The notes: generated by a model from the letters alone, not told the origin. 61,085 bases of DNA from Zestomicrobium sp964482405 (GCA_964482405.1 CAYZXH010000002.1:1-61085), one strand, 5' to 3'. Counted from the first letter of the stretch, positions 42,539-52,217 are shown. Numbers and translations are program-made.

Positions 42539-43465
42539 TTGAGCGAGGTCAAGGTAGGCGTTGTGGGAGTCGGTGTTTGGGGAAAGAATATTGTGAGGGT
42601 TCTTAAAGAACTGGAGGAGGAAGGTCTGGTTAACGTGGTTGGGGTGGCTGACACAGACGTAGGTAAGGCTTTGGAGGTCGCTAACGCGTTTAAGGTCGGC
42701 GCTCACGTCAGAACAGTTAAAGAGCTTGCCGAGCTAGGTGCAGAGGCAGTAGTTATATCGGTTCCCATTAACGAATTATTTCAGGTAGCTAAGGAGGCTC
42801 TAAACCTAGGTTTACACACCTTCATAGAGAAACCTGTCTCAACAAAACCTGAGGAAGTCGCTGAATTAATCAAGGTGGCTGAGTCCTCCTCTCTTGTGGT
42901 GCAACCGGGCTTCATAGTCAGATATGACCCGGTAATTAAGGCCTTGAAAAACGCTCTTAAAGATAAGATCAAGTACTTAGTTTTTAAGAGGTTGTCTGCT
43001 AGACCATCGCATAGGAGGAAGTTCTCGGTGGTTCTGGACTTAATGATTCACGACGTGGATCTAGCGCTTAATCTCATTAATCCACATGAGATTAAATTAA
43101 TGAGCGTTGCGGGGTTTAAGGTAGAGAATAACGTGCCTCAGGAGGTCCACGCGTCACTACTATTAGATGATGTTGTGACCTACTTAATAACTGACGGTGT
43201 TCTACCAGTGAAGGTTCGTAGTATTGAGGTCGTCACCGAGAGTACGTATTGTGAGGCTTCATTTACGGACTCTACCCTCAACTTCAGGGGGGCTGACCGT
43301 AGTTACGTGCAGAAGGTTGAGGGAGAGGAACCTCTTAAGGCCGAGTTGAGGGATTTCATAAGATCTGTAAGTGGTAGTAAGCCTTCCGACGCTCCAACCC
43401 TTCACGACGCGCTCAGAGTGCTTGAAGTAGTTAAGCTGATCGAGCAGGAATTAAGTCGGGTTTAA
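42539..43465 (+). CDS. Gfo/Idh/MocA-family oxidoreductase
   Basis: About 308 residues. N-terminal nucleotide-binding motif VGVVGVGVWGKNIVRVL, then the FIEKPVSTKP signature with the catalytic-site lysine and a C-terminal alpha/beta domain (VVLDLMIHDVDLALNL). Substrate cannot be deduced; these enzymes oxidise sugars or sugar acids. TTG 42539 fits the GGTG upstream; GTGs at 42527 and 42530 are also open. It follows tatD by 15 bp and may be the tail of that operon without sharing its function. Confidence 0.85.
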   Translation: MSEVKVGVVGVGVWGKNIVRVLKELEEEGLVNVVGVADTDVGKALEVANAFKVGAHVRTVKELAELGAEAVVISVPINELFQVAKEALNLGLHTFIEKPVSTKPEEVAELIKVAESSSLVVQPGFIVRYDPVIKALKNALKDKIKYLVFKRLSARPSHRRKFSVVLDLMIHDVDLALNLINPHEIKLMSVAGFKVENNVPQEVHASLLLDDVVTYLITDGVLPVKVRSIEVVTESTYCEASFTDSTLNFRGADRSYVQKVEGEEPLKAELRDFIRSVSGSKPSDAPTLHDALRVLEVVKLIEQELSRV

Positions 43466-43487
43466 CGTAAAACGTGGTTTGAGTTCT

Positions 43488-44822
43488 TTATAGAGTTTCT
43501 AGGAACTCATCTATTAATTCTTTTATTGAAGGACCTTCCAGTATCTTGAGTTCCCAAGTCGTCTTCACTACAGGCTTATCTATCTTAATCAGTTTAGTGA
43601 TATCCGCTGGAGTTCCTAGTACGACTACGTCTGCAGGTGTTCTGTTTATGGTTTCTTCTAGGTCTCTTAGCTGGTCAGGCGTGTACCCTGTGGACGGTAG
43701 GACTTCCTTCATGTGTGGGTATTCCTCATATAGCTTCTTGAGAATCCCTACGGCGTAGGGCCTTGGATCAATTATTTCTGAAGCACCGTACTTCTTAGCT
43801 GCTACGTATCCTGCGCCATAAGGCACTCCCCCGTGGGTGACTGTGGGCGAGTCCTCTATTACTAAAACTCTCTTACCTCTCAGTAGGTCAGGCTCTGATA
43901 GTACTACCTCCATGTCAGCTAAGCATATCTTAGCGCGTGGATTAACTTTCTTGACGTTATTGAGGACTGTCTTCACGGACTCAGCAGAAGCTTGACTAAC
44001 TTTATTGATTACCACCGCGTTAGCCATCCTCACATTCACTTCGCCAGGGTATGACCCAACTTCCTGCCCCGGCCTCATGGCATCAGCTACCGTTATCATG
44101 TAGTTAAACCTGTAGAACGGGAAGTCATTGTTCCCGCCGTCCCATAATATCACGTCACCCATGCTCTCAGCGGTCGTGAGTACCCTACCATAATCTACCC
44201 CAGCAAGTACCGGGAGCCCCAGTCTCAAGTATTGCTCGTACTCCTCTCTCTCCTCCACAGTCACTTTCCACTTAATCAAGTCGTCATAACTTCTAAATAC
44301 CTGCACCACCATCTCTCTTAAGTCGCCGTAAGCCATGGGGTGCCTGACTGGAACGGGCTTAATACCCCTACTCAGCAACTCTCTAACAACCGCTCTAGAT
44401 ACTGTTGACTTTCCGGCACCAGTCCTCACAGCAGTGACAGCTATCACAGGCTTGTGAGAAGCCAGCATGGTTTCTCTAGGGGAGAGTAGCCTGAAGCTAG
44501 CACCGCTAGATAACGCTATGGAAGCTATTCTTCCAACATCCTCGTACCTTAAGTCGCTGTAAGACAGGACGACCTCGTCTACATGGAACTCCCTGATTAT
44601 CTCGCTCAACTTACTTTCCGGGACTATGGGTATCCCGTCAGGGTAGAGTGACCCAGCTAATTCAGCAGGGTATCTCCTCCTCTCCACACCCGGTATCTGA
44701 GCTGCCGTGAAAGCTACTACCTCGTAGTCAGGGTTATCCCTGTAGACTACGTTGAAGTTATGGAAATCCCTTCCTCCCGCACCAACTATAACTACTCTTG
44801 TCCTCCTAACCAAAACAAACAC
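43488..44822 (-). CDS. cyclic 2,3-diphosphoglycerate synthetase-like GTPase-fold protein (COG2403)
   Basis: About 444 residues. N-terminal Rossmann-like VVIVGAGGRDFHNFNVVYR, then a P-loop TGAGKST at 135-141, EDSPTVTHGGVPYGAGY and NRTPADVVVLGTPADI. This is the COG2403 group, annotated as cyclic 2,3-diphosphoglycerate synthetase after the Methanothermus enzyme; homologues outside methanogens are not proven to make cDPG. A minus-strand TATA (ATTTTTAAG, about 44852-44844) suits a leaderless start at GTG 44822 or TTG 44825. Confidence 0.78.
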   Translation of the reverse strand: MFVLVRRTRVVIVGAGGRDFHNFNVVYRDNPDYEVVAFTAAQIPGVERRRYPAELAGSLYPDGIPIVPESKLSEIIREFHVDEVVLSYSDLRYEDVGRIASIALSSGASFRLLSPRETMLASHKPVIAVTAVRTGAGKSTVSRAVVRELLSRGIKPVPVRHPMAYGDLREMVVQVFRSYDDLIKWKVTVEEREEYEQYLRLGLPVLAGVDYGRVLTTAESMGDVILWDGGNNDFPFYRFNYMITVADAMRPGQEVGSYPGEVNVRMANAVVINKVSQASAESVKTVLNNVKKVNPRAKICLADMEVVLSEPDLLRGKRVLVIEDSPTVTHGGVPYGAGYVAAKKYGASEIIDPRPYAVGILKKLYEEYPHMKEVLPSTGYTPDQLRDLEETINRTPADVVVLGTPADITKLIKIDKPVVKTTWELKILEGPSIKELIDEFLETL

Positions 44823-44959
44823 CAAGATTTAAAGTGTTTAACTCTTAAAAATTTTTCGTTTTTTATAGCAAATATTTTATGTGGGAGACATGGCACTAGG
44901 AAGGGTTATTGATTACGATAATTTAATAAGCTTCCCGCAATCTTAAGTAGGGTTCGTCC

Positions 44960-46060
44960 GTGAGGTTAGGTAAACTCGGTAAAATAATTGATGAGCTTAA
45001 TTTAGACGCGGTCTTGGTGACGTATGAGTGGAACGTGCTCTACTATGTTGGTGTGCCGAGATCTGGGGGTACCTTCATACTGTATGAGAAGGGCGGGACC
45101 CCTAAGATCCTTACCCCAGCTCTAGATTTCTGGAGGTTGTCAGATGAGGTTGGTGAGCGCGTTGAGGTACTCCCGTACACAACGTACGAGCTGCCCGGGT
45201 TTCCTAAATTAATTAAAGGAAAGCTTTCTGAGTGGATTTCCAGGTATCTAAGTGATTCCGGGTATGGTAGGGTAGGGCTTGACTTAAGTCACGCTACACC
45301 GCTAGCTAGAGAGGTTGGTGAGAGACTAAAGAATCACGCAGTTGTTGAGGATATAAGCCCACACATATCCACACAGAGATCCCTCAAAGAACCTGAGGAG
45401 ATAGAGTTGATTAGGCAAGCTTTAAAGATCTCAGAAGACAGCTTCATCAAATTACTTGAGGAGGGAGTGGTAGGATTAAGTGAAAGGGAAGTTGCTGCTA
45501 AGCTGGACAGTCATATGAGGTTAGGAGGTGCTGACGGGACGGCTTTCGAAACAATAGTGGCTTCAGGGTCTAACTCAGCTTACCCACACGCTTACCCAAC
45601 CAGTAGGAAGATTGGTTTAGGCGATATAGTGGTCTTTGATTTCGGCGCTAAGTTCATGAGTTACTGCTCAGACATTACCAGGACTCTAGTCTTGGGCGCT
45701 GACGAGGAAGCCAAGAAAGCTCTGGAAGCAGTGAGTGAGGCGGTGAGTACTGCCACAGACATGATCAGGGATGGGGTTAAGTCTAGCGAGCCGGACTCCG
45801 TAGCTAGAGGGGTTCTCAGGAGATATGGACTAGAGAACTACTTCATACACTCGTTAGGTCACGGGGTAGGGCTTGAAGTGCATGAGAAGCCTAGGCTTGC
45901 TCAGGGAATAGATGAGACTCTAGTTGAGGGTATGGTAGTAACTGTTGAGCCGGGTGTCTACATACACAACAAGTTTGGTATAAGACTGGAAAACCTTGTT
46001 GTTGTGAGGAAAAACAAAGCAGAGACTTTAAATAAGTTGCCCCTCATCACTTCTGCTTAG
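44960..46060 (+). CDS. pepQ: Xaa-Pro peptidase, M24 family (PepQ-like)
   Basis: 366 residues, creatinase-like N-terminal domain and pita-bread catalytic domain. Metal ligands: D in FDFGAKF, D in CSDITRT, H in HSLGHGVGLEVHE, E in VTVEPGV and E in GIRLENLVVV. Matches archaeal prolidase/aminopeptidase P. GTG start at 44960. Its last 14 bases overlap the convergent lipoamide dehydrogenase gene. Confidence 0.94.
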   Translation: MRLGKLGKIIDELNLDAVLVTYEWNVLYYVGVPRSGGTFILYEKGGTPKILTPALDFWRLSDEVGERVEVLPYTTYELPGFPKLIKGKLSEWISRYLSDSGYGRVGLDLSHATPLAREVGERLKNHAVVEDISPHISTQRSLKEPEEIELIRQALKISEDSFIKLLEEGVVGLSEREVAAKLDSHMRLGGADGTAFETIVASGSNSAYPHAYPTSRKIGLGDIVVFDFGAKFMSYCSDITRTLVLGADEEAKKALEAVSEAVSTATDMIRDGVKSSEPDSVARGVLRRYGLENYFIHSLGHGVGLEVHEKPRLAQGIDETLVEGMVVTVEPGVYIHNKFGIRLENLVVVRKNKAETLNKLPLITSA

Positions 46061-47441
46061 GTATGTGTAAGGGTTTTCCTGAGGCTTCAGACACTACCTC
46101 GCTAAAGACTTCTGAGTAAGTTGGATGCGAGATTATGGTTTTCCTTAATTCCTCAACGTTTAAGCGGTGAGTAATCGCTAACGTGAACAAATGTATTACG
46201 TCAGCCGCGCCATTACCTACCACAGTAGCTCCTAGAATCTTACCCGTATTCTTCTCAACGATTAGTTTAGCAAAGCCTTCTGGCGTGGACTTAACAGACG
46301 TTGAGTCCCTGCCTAAAGCAACGTAAGGGAATCTGAAAACCTCATAGTCTACGCCGGCTCTAGAAGCTTGAGTCTCGTTCAAGCCAACGAACCCTATTTC
46401 CGGGTGAGTGTATATGACCATAGGTACAGGGCCTTTCGGGAGTGGTTCCTTAACTCCAGCAATAGTTTCTGCGGCAATCAAACCCTCTCTGAAAGCTTTG
46501 TGTGCCAGTAAGGGAGGCCCTGTGATATCGCCGGCCGCGTATATGTTCGGTATCGTGGTCCTCATGAATTCGTTAACTATTACACCACCCTTATTATCTA
46601 GCTCCACACCAACCTCGCTTAAGCCTATACCTGAGGTGTTGTAACTCCTCCCAGCCGCTATGAGCACCTTCTCTACCTTAATCTCCGTAGTCCCTCCCCT
46701 ACCCGTCACCCTAACTAACACCTCATTGTTTAAGTAGCCTGCGAACTGTGCTTGAGAAGACGTATATATCTTAACACCCGATCTCATTAAATACTTGTGG
46801 ATTACGTCACTCACATCCCTGTCTACCTCGGGAAGTATCTTATCCATTATCTCCACTAGATGTACCTCAACACCTAACTGAGCTAACGCTTCAGAAATCT
46901 CGCAACCTATAGCACCAGCACCTACTATCAGCATGGAGTTAGGTAAAGAATCTAGTTCGAAGAAATGCCTGTTATGAATAATCCTCTCGCCGTCGAAGCT
47001 GAAGGTAGGCACGGTCTTAGGTTCCGTTCCAGTAGCAACTATTATGTTGGTAGCTTCTAGTTCTGTGTTCACCTGACCCTCCACCTTGATAGTATGCGGA
47101 TCCTTAAGCTTACCAACACCCTGAATTACTACGGCATCACTAAGAAGGTACTTGACTCCCTCCCTAGCCTTAATCACCGCTCTAGAAACGTGCTTCAGCA
47201 CCTTACTCTTATCAATAGCGCTTATGCTTAAGGACACACCATACTTACCTAAAGATTTAGCGAGACTTACAGCATTCCCTAACTCGATCAAAGCCTTAGA
47301 AGGTATACAACCCCAATTACTACACTCACCACCCAAATATTTTCTCTCCACTAGAGCCACTCTAAGCCCTCTCTGAAGAGCAGTCACCGCGGCAACATAT
47401 CCTGCCGGGCCGCCGCCAAGAACAACGACGTCAAACCTCAA
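46047..47441 (-). CDS. lpd: dihydrolipoyl dehydrogenase
   Basis: 464 residues. FAD motif GGGPAGYVAA, redox pair C40 and C45 (GGECSNWGCIPSK), second nucleotide motif GAGAIGCEISEAL, FAD-contact YAAGDITGPP, and the C-terminal active-site HPTYSE (His-Glu). All essential residues are present. Oxidises dihydrolipoyl groups with NAD+. No lipoyl-carrying complex subunits (E2, GcvH) lie nearby, so its partner is unknown. TTG start 47441; a convergent 14-bp overlap with pepQ. Confidence 0.93.
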   Translation of the reverse strand: MRFDVVVLGGGPAGYVAAVTALQRGLRVALVERKYLGGECSNWGCIPSKALIELGNAVSLAKSLGKYGVSLSISAIDKSKVLKHVSRAVIKAREGVKYLLSDAVVIQGVGKLKDPHTIKVEGQVNTELEATNIIVATGTEPKTVPTFSFDGERIIHNRHFFELDSLPNSMLIVGAGAIGCEISEALAQLGVEVHLVEIMDKILPEVDRDVSDVIHKYLMRSGVKIYTSSQAQFAGYLNNEVLVRVTGRGGTTEIKVEKVLIAAGRSYNTSGIGLSEVGVELDNKGGVIVNEFMRTTIPNIYAAGDITGPPLLAHKAFREGLIAAETIAGVKEPLPKGPVPMVIYTHPEIGFVGLNETQASRAGVDYEVFRFPYVALGRDSTSVKSTPEGFAKLIVEKNTGKILGATVVGNGAADVIHLFTLAITHRLNVEELRKTIISHPTYSEVFSEVVSEASGKPLHIPKQK

Positions 47442-47549
47442 TTACATCAACCACAGTAAGTAATGAGACCAACATTTTAAGAATTAGCAACATAATTGAC
47501 TTGAACCTCAAGTAAGGTTTAACTAGCTTATCATCAAATTCGTAACAGC

Positions 47550-48575
47550 TTAGAAAGCGGGATTGCTCAACTTAACTCCCTCATACAATATGTTAGTTTT
47601 GAAGACTTGAGGAGTAACTAGCTTTAACACGTTGGTCAGTATCTCTAGGTTGTCCGGCAACGTTAAGGCTATGGAGGCTCCTCCACCCCCACCGCCTGTC
47701 AGCTTAGACCCTAGAGCACCGGCTAACCTAGCCGTATAAACTACTTCATTAAGTCTTCTCGAGGAGACTCCTAAAGCTTCTAGGAGGCCGTGGTTTATGT
47801 TCATTAAAGTACCTACTTCTCGTAGGTCGCCCTCAACAAGCGCTTTCTCGGCCTTTAGCGTGGTCTTACCTATATGTTCAAGTATGCCGTTAATTATTTC
47901 AGGGTGCTTCTCTCTCAGGTTCTTTACCCACGCGACCATATCTCTAGTGGTTCTCTCCCTCTCAACGTATGCCACGACTAAAGGCAACTCATCAGATACC
48001 TTCAGCGGGACCCTATATACTGTGTTTCCTTCAAACCATATCTTGAGAATGCCTCCGAACGTAGCTATCGAGGTATCCATGGGTGAGGCAATGCCCTGAA
48101 CACTCTTCTCGACCTCCCACCCAAGCCTCGCTATCTCTTCCTTACTTAGTTCATAACCTAGGCAGGTACTATATGCCGCGATCGTGGCTACCGATACCGC
48201 TGCTGAAGTTCCTAGTCCCGCTCCTACAGGCATCTCGGACCTTACTTCTAGACTCACACCCTTCCTAACACCTAAATACTCTGAGACTAACTCTATTGCT
48301 TTGTTTAAGTAACCTATAGCTGAGAGGGTTTTCCCGTAATCTGTCGTTATCTGGATCTCACCGTTGCTTATCGATACTATAACGCCTGAGGCTCTTAAGT
48401 CCTGCGCGTTTATCCTGATCTTATCATCATCACGTAATTCCGCGCTAACGTATATTCGCTTATCTATAGAGGCTACTATAGCCGGATACCCGTAAACGAC
48501 TGCATGCTCGCCGAAGAGCGTGACCTTACCTGGCGCGGAAGCCACCACTCTCCTCAACCAAACACCCATATGCAT
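47550..48575 (-). CDS. mvk: mevalonate kinase
   Basis: Phosphorylates mevalonate in isoprenoid lipid synthesis. About 341 residues from ATG 48575: APGKVTLFGEHAVVYGYPA, PVGAGLGTSAAVSVA (GHMP ATP loop), SPMDTSIATFGG and TGGGGGGASIAL. The frame stays open to 48728 but the extra 51 residues are unlike any kinase and overlap the divergent NadE promoter; ATG 48569 is the next choice. It supplies the same lipid pathway as the Tes-like and reductase genes. Confidence 0.93.
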   Translation of the reverse strand: MHMGVWLRRVVASAPGKVTLFGEHAVVYGYPAIVASIDKRIYVSAELRDDDKIRINAQDLRASGVIVSISNGEIQITTDYGKTLSAIGYLNKAIELVSEYLGVRKGVSLEVRSEMPVGAGLGTSAAVSVATIAAYSTCLGYELSKEEIARLGWEVEKSVQGIASPMDTSIATFGGILKIWFEGNTVYRVPLKVSDELPLVVAYVERERTTRDMVAWVKNLREKHPEIINGILEHIGKTTLKAEKALVEGDLREVGTLMNINHGLLEALGVSSRRLNEVVYTARLAGALGSKLTGGGGGGASIALTLPDNLEILTNVLKLVTPQVFKTNILYEGVKLSNPAF

Positions 48576-48623
48576 CTTATATGAGGGATTTAATTGTTTA
48601 ACACGTGGTAGGGTGGGGAACAT

Positions 48624-48632
48624 ATTTTTATA
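48624..48632 (+). promoter_or_regulatory. TATA box for nadE, plus strong ribosome site
   Basis: ATTTTTATA lies 35-43 bp ahead of the GTG at 48667, and GGGGGTGTGAT sits just before that start. The region is divergent, with mvk starting at 48575 on the other strand. Confidence 0.5.
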
Positions 48633-48666
48633 CGTACGCGTATTCTTGACATTGGGGGTGTGATCG

Positions 48667-49488
48667 GTGCTACCGCCACACTTAAGCTTTGATTTCCATA
48701 AAGCTGAGAAGGTCATCACCGACTTCATCAGAGCTAAGGTTAGGGAGGCCGGCGCTTCAGGCGTTGTGTTAGGTCTTTCGGGAGGAGGGGACTCATCAGT
48801 ATGCGCTGCTCTCTCGGTCAGAGCGTTAGGGTCCTCCTCAGTTAAGGTAATTCACATGCCTGAAGCTGAGAGCAACCCTATATCAACCATAATAGCTAAT
48901 AAGGTAGCTGACGGTTTAGGTCTAGAACTAGAAATCATAGACATAACAGATATAGTCAGCGCTTTTCTTAAAACGATGAACATGGGTTACGAGTCGTCCA
49001 ATAAGCTGGTAAGGGGCAACATAAAAGCTAGGAGCAGGATGGTTATCCTCTACGCCATAGCTAATAAAGAAAACATGCTGGTAGTCGGTACTAGCGATCG
49101 CTCAGAACTCTTAATAGGTTTCTTCACTAAGTGGGGCGACGGGGCCGCGGATCTACACCCAATAATAGGGCTGTATAAGACTCAAGTAAGGGAATTCGCT
49201 AAATACCTTAACCTACCTACTGAAGTGATTTCCAGACCTCCTTCACCCGATTTATGGCCTGGACACACAGCCGAGGGGGAGCTAGGCTTAACGTACGACG
49301 AGATAGATGAGGTGCTTTACAGGTTGCTTGACGAGAAACGAGAACCTCGTGAAATATCCAGCATCTCAGGAATACCTATGGAAACCGTGGAGAAGGTAGT
49401 GAGGCTTTACGAGAAAACCAAACATAAGAGAGTTCTAGTGAACGCTCCCTTCCATTCGTTTAAAGACCTTCAAGCTCAAGCAATCTGA
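48667..49488 (+). CDS. nadE: NAD synthetase, ammonia-dependent
   Basis: Makes NAD+ from nicotinate adenine dinucleotide, ATP and ammonia. 273 residues without a glutaminase domain. The PP-loop LGLSGGGDSSVCAAL (S38 to S43) binds ATP pyrophosphate; VGTSDRSELLIGFFTKWGDG and RPPSPDLWPGHTAEGELG are substrate-binding blocks. GTG start with strong ribosome site. Confidence 0.95.
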   Translation: MLPPHLSFDFHKAEKVITDFIRAKVREAGASGVVLGLSGGGDSSVCAALSVRALGSSSVKVIHMPEAESNPISTIIANKVADGLGLELEIIDITDIVSAFLKTMNMGYESSNKLVRGNIKARSRMVILYAIANKENMLVVGTSDRSELLIGFFTKWGDGAADLHPIIGLYKTQVREFAKYLNLPTEVISRPPSPDLWPGHTAEGELGLTYDEIDEVLYRLLDEKREPREISSISGIPMETVEKVVRLYEKTKHKRVLVNAPFHSFKDLQAQAI

Positions 49489-49528
49489 GGATCTACTCTT
49501 AAAGAGGTTTGAGTTTTTCGATTACAAC

Positions 49529-49537
49529 GTCTTATAA
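49529..49537 (+). promoter_or_regulatory. TATA box for the PflX-like gene
   Basis: GTCTTATAAG-type box 30-38 bp before the ATG at 49567, giving a probable leaderless or near-leaderless transcript. Confidence 0.45.
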
Positions 49538-49566
49538 GACATGAAAAGATATTTTATTGGTAGCAT

Positions 49567-50727
49567 ATGGGGGAGTATTTAAGATACGCTGAGTTCATGA
49601 GGCCTGACTCGCTAAGGGTTTGGAGAAGTGATAAGATTAAGGAGAGGCTTTCATGGTATTATTCTGTTATGCGAGGCTTGAGACCCCCTAAGTACCTCAT
49701 AGTCAAGAGCATGGCTCTATCCTTAAGGAGTGATGAGTTAACGACGTTGAGCACGGAGGAGTTACTGAGAGAACACGTGAGGATGCAGACGGTCTTCAAA
49801 GAATTGTGGGGTGAGGTTAGGGAGTCTAGCAATCCCTGGAAATACGTGAGGAACGTGGTCGAGGCACCTACTTTCCTAGACTTAAAGATAGAGTTAGCTA
49901 ATAGGCTCGCAAGCCCGTGCAGACTTTGTGAGTGGAAGTGTAATGCGCTGAGAAGTGAGGGGAGAATGGGGTATTGTAGGGTGGTCGGGCTTAACGCGTA
50001 TGTTGATACATTCTTTCATCACATGGGGGAGGAAGCTCCTCTAGTTCCTTCAGGCACGATATTTTACGTTGGCTGCAACTTCAGGTGTGTGTATTGCCAG
50101 AACTGGAGTATAAGCCAGCGGGAGGGGCTACCCTCAGAAGAGAAGAGCCCTGAAGAGTTAGCGGACGTGCAGAAGTGGCTCGCGTTAAACGGTGCTAGAA
50201 ACATAAACCACGTTGGCGGGGACCCGACCCCTAACATACCTGCTATACTGAAATCACTTAAGTTTTTGAACGTGAAGACCCCTCAACTATGGAATAGCAA
50301 CATGTACTTAAGTAAAGAGGCTATGGAGCTCATAATGGACGTTATAGACATATGGTTGCCGGACCTTAAGTACGGTAACGATTCCTGCGCTCTCAAATAC
50401 TCTATAGTCAAGAACTACTTCGAGGTAGCTTCTAGAAACATAAAGATAGCGCATGATTCAGGCGATATCATAATAAGGCATTTAGTGCTTCCTAACCACG
50501 TAGAGTGTTGCACTAGGAACGTACTTAAGTGGATTTCAGAAAATACTAGGAGAGCGTTGACTAACATAATGGATCAGTACAGACCCGAATACTTAGTTGT
50601 TAGACAACCTGATAAGTGGAGTGAGATAAGGAGGCGGGTCAGTGTAGAGGAACTTAAGAAAGCTTTTGAGTTAGCGAGGGAATACGGTTTTGAAGGCCCT
50701 GTTGAGGACTTGTGGTATCTGGAATAA
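49567..50727 (+). CDS. radical SAM protein, PflX/COG1313-like
   Basis: 386 residues. An N-terminal cysteine group C118, C121, C125, C137 (CRLCEWKCN...GYC) precedes the radical SAM motif C170xxxC174xxC177 (GCNFRCVYCQNW), then HVGGDPTPN as the GGE-like SAM contact and LPDLKYGNDS. This is COG1313, related to pyruvate-formate-lyase activases but with an extra cluster; its targets are unknown. No glycyl radical enzyme is visible here. Confidence 0.85.
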   Translation: MGEYLRYAEFMRPDSLRVWRSDKIKERLSWYYSVMRGLRPPKYLIVKSMALSLRSDELTTLSTEELLREHVRMQTVFKELWGEVRESSNPWKYVRNVVEAPTFLDLKIELANRLASPCRLCEWKCNALRSEGRMGYCRVVGLNAYVDTFFHHMGEEAPLVPSGTIFYVGCNFRCVYCQNWSISQREGLPSEEKSPEELADVQKWLALNGARNINHVGGDPTPNIPAILKSLKFLNVKTPQLWNSNMYLSKEAMELIMDVIDIWLPDLKYGNDSCALKYSIVKNYFEVASRNIKIAHDSGDIIIRHLVLPNHVECCTRNVLKWISENTRRALTNIMDQYRPEYLVVRQPDKWSEIRRRVSVEELKKAFELAREYGFEGPVEDLWYLE

Positions 50728-50795
50728 GCTTAATTACCAGCCACACCCATATTTACCGGTGTTCGAGACGCGTTTGGGAGAAAGGGGTCTAAGTA

Positions 50796-51692
50796 ATGAG
50801 GGCTGTTCACGCGTCCTTCACCCTTAACTTAGCGTCACTTATCCTAAAATTAACTAGCACGCTTAACGCTACTTCAGTAGCTGTCAGCGCGGAGTTTCTT
50901 CACTCTCTAGGCGACACCGTAGGCTCGGGCCTCCTAGTCTTAGGTCTTTCCGTGAGTAAGAGGGGACCCTCTACGAGGTATCCCTTCGGTTTAGGCAGAG
51001 CCATATATGTCTTCGGGTTGATAGCATCAGCAATTCTTGGGGGGTTTCTCTTCGCCATAACATCCACCTCTGGAATTCAACAACTCCTTATAATGGAGGA
51101 GGTCTCGTCTTCCACGCTTTCCGTAGCGTCACTCACGACCGCGTTAATTCTAGATCTAGCGGTGTTTTCCTGGAGCTTAATAGAGTTTAGGAAAACGCCG
51201 GGGGATCCGGCCTCCAGAGGGACTTTAGTCGAGAACTTTGCTGATACTGTTGGCGGGCTCGCAGCCTTAATATCGTTAGTTACCGGTAATCCTCGGATCG
51301 ACGGGGTGGGAGCTCTGATAGTATCGGGTATCTTACTCTCTTCCTCAGTTCTCCTCAGTTATAGGTACTTTGAAGTCTTGGTAGGTAAGTCAGCACCTAA
51401 AAACATCGTTGGCAGAGCCGTTAAGATAGTGTTGTCGGATCCTAGAATAGTTGACGTTAATGACGTGAAATCCTTATTCATAGGACCTGACGAGTACCTC
51501 ATCGTCTTACAGGTTGAGGTACCAGAAGCGACTAGCGTGGAGGAGGTAGATAGTGTGAGAAAAGAGCTGAGCGAGAGGATTCGTGAGGGGTTGCCGGAGG
51601 TCAAGCACGTGATAATAGAATTCCAAAAACCTACGTCACCTCCAATGAGTTTCAAGAAAGTGCTTAAAGAGATAATAACTTTGGGGGATTAA
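50796..51692 (+). CDS. cation diffusion facilitator (CDF) metal transporter
   Basis: 298 residues. About six membrane helices in the first 195 residues, then a soluble C-terminal metal-sensing domain (VLSDPRIVDVNDVKSLFIGPDEYLIV). Helix 2 carries HxxxD in LHSLGDTVG; the matching helix-5 site ENFADTVGG has E/N-x-D in place of the usual HxxxD, so metal choice is uncertain. Exports divalent metals by family. ATG 50796. Confidence 0.88.
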   Translation: MRAVHASFTLNLASLILKLTSTLNATSVAVSAEFLHSLGDTVGSGLLVLGLSVSKRGPSTRYPFGLGRAIYVFGLIASAILGGFLFAITSTSGIQQLLIMEEVSSSTLSVASLTTALILDLAVFSWSLIEFRKTPGDPASRGTLVENFADTVGGLAALISLVTGNPRIDGVGALIVSGILLSSSVLLSYRYFEVLVGKSAPKNIVGRAVKIVLSDPRIVDVNDVKSLFIGPDEYLIVLQVEVPEATSVEEVDSVRKELSERIREGLPEVKHVIIEFQKPTSPPMSFKKVLKEIITLGD

Positions 51693-51884
51693 AACAGCAT
51701 CAAGAAATTCGTAGATGCTAAAATCCCTTTAATTTCTGTGTGCTGAAGCGTTAAACCCGTGAAAAACATGACTTAACTTAATTAAACACAGGAAAACCCA
51801 CTGACTAAAAAGTGAGATCTTTTACTGCAAAAGCCTAACCCCTTATAAAGTAATGAAGCGGAATAGTTGTTTTAGGGGAGTTGC

Positions 51885-52217
51885 TTGACGTATAATGTGC
51901 TAAGTAAAGATGAAGTCAGCGAGATGATGTTCGAGGAGAAAACAGCTTCTGAAGAAGTTGTCAGCAGGTTTGGTCTTGTAATGAAAATAGATAGTAGGGG
52001 TCACGTAGCTGACGTGGTAGTGAATGTTCCTACGAGGGCGGTAGATCCTGAGGTAATAGCTAAGATATCGGTCATAATGAGGGTTCTTGCCGAAAATTTA
52101 CTTAGCTATGTCAGCTCTCAAAGAGTTGAGGAAATCAACGTGAGTTTCAATAATGGGATGCTCTTGATAATACCTGAAGGCAATGAAATTAGAGTTGCTT
52201 TAATGACCTCGCCCTAA
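51885..52217 (+). CDS. small protein, roadblock/LC7-like
   Basis: 110 residues. The second half (VIAKISVIMRVLAENLLSYV...EEINVSFNNGMLLIIPEG) has the helix-strand-strand pattern of Roadblock/LC7 domains, which in archaea accompany small GTPases or motility proteins, but the first half is short and irregular for that fold. No GTPase partner is next to it. TTG start; the gap 51693-51884 before it holds only a weak inverted repeat at 51696-51719. Confidence 0.5.
   Translation: MTYNVLSKDEVSEMMFEEKTASEEVVSRFGLVMKIDSRGHVADVVVNVPTRAVDPEVIAKISVIMRVLAENLLSYVSSQRVEEINVSFNNGMLLIIPEGNEIRVALMTSP

Noticed and set aside
48576..48728. 51-residue extension of mevalonate kinase
   Set aside because: It runs across the divergent nadE start and promoter and does not resemble GHMP kinases; ATG 48575 gives the normal start.
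51696..51719. AGCATC...GATGCT inverted repeat after the CDF gene
   Set aside because: Six base pairs with a 12-base loop and no T-run; too weak to call a terminator or operator.
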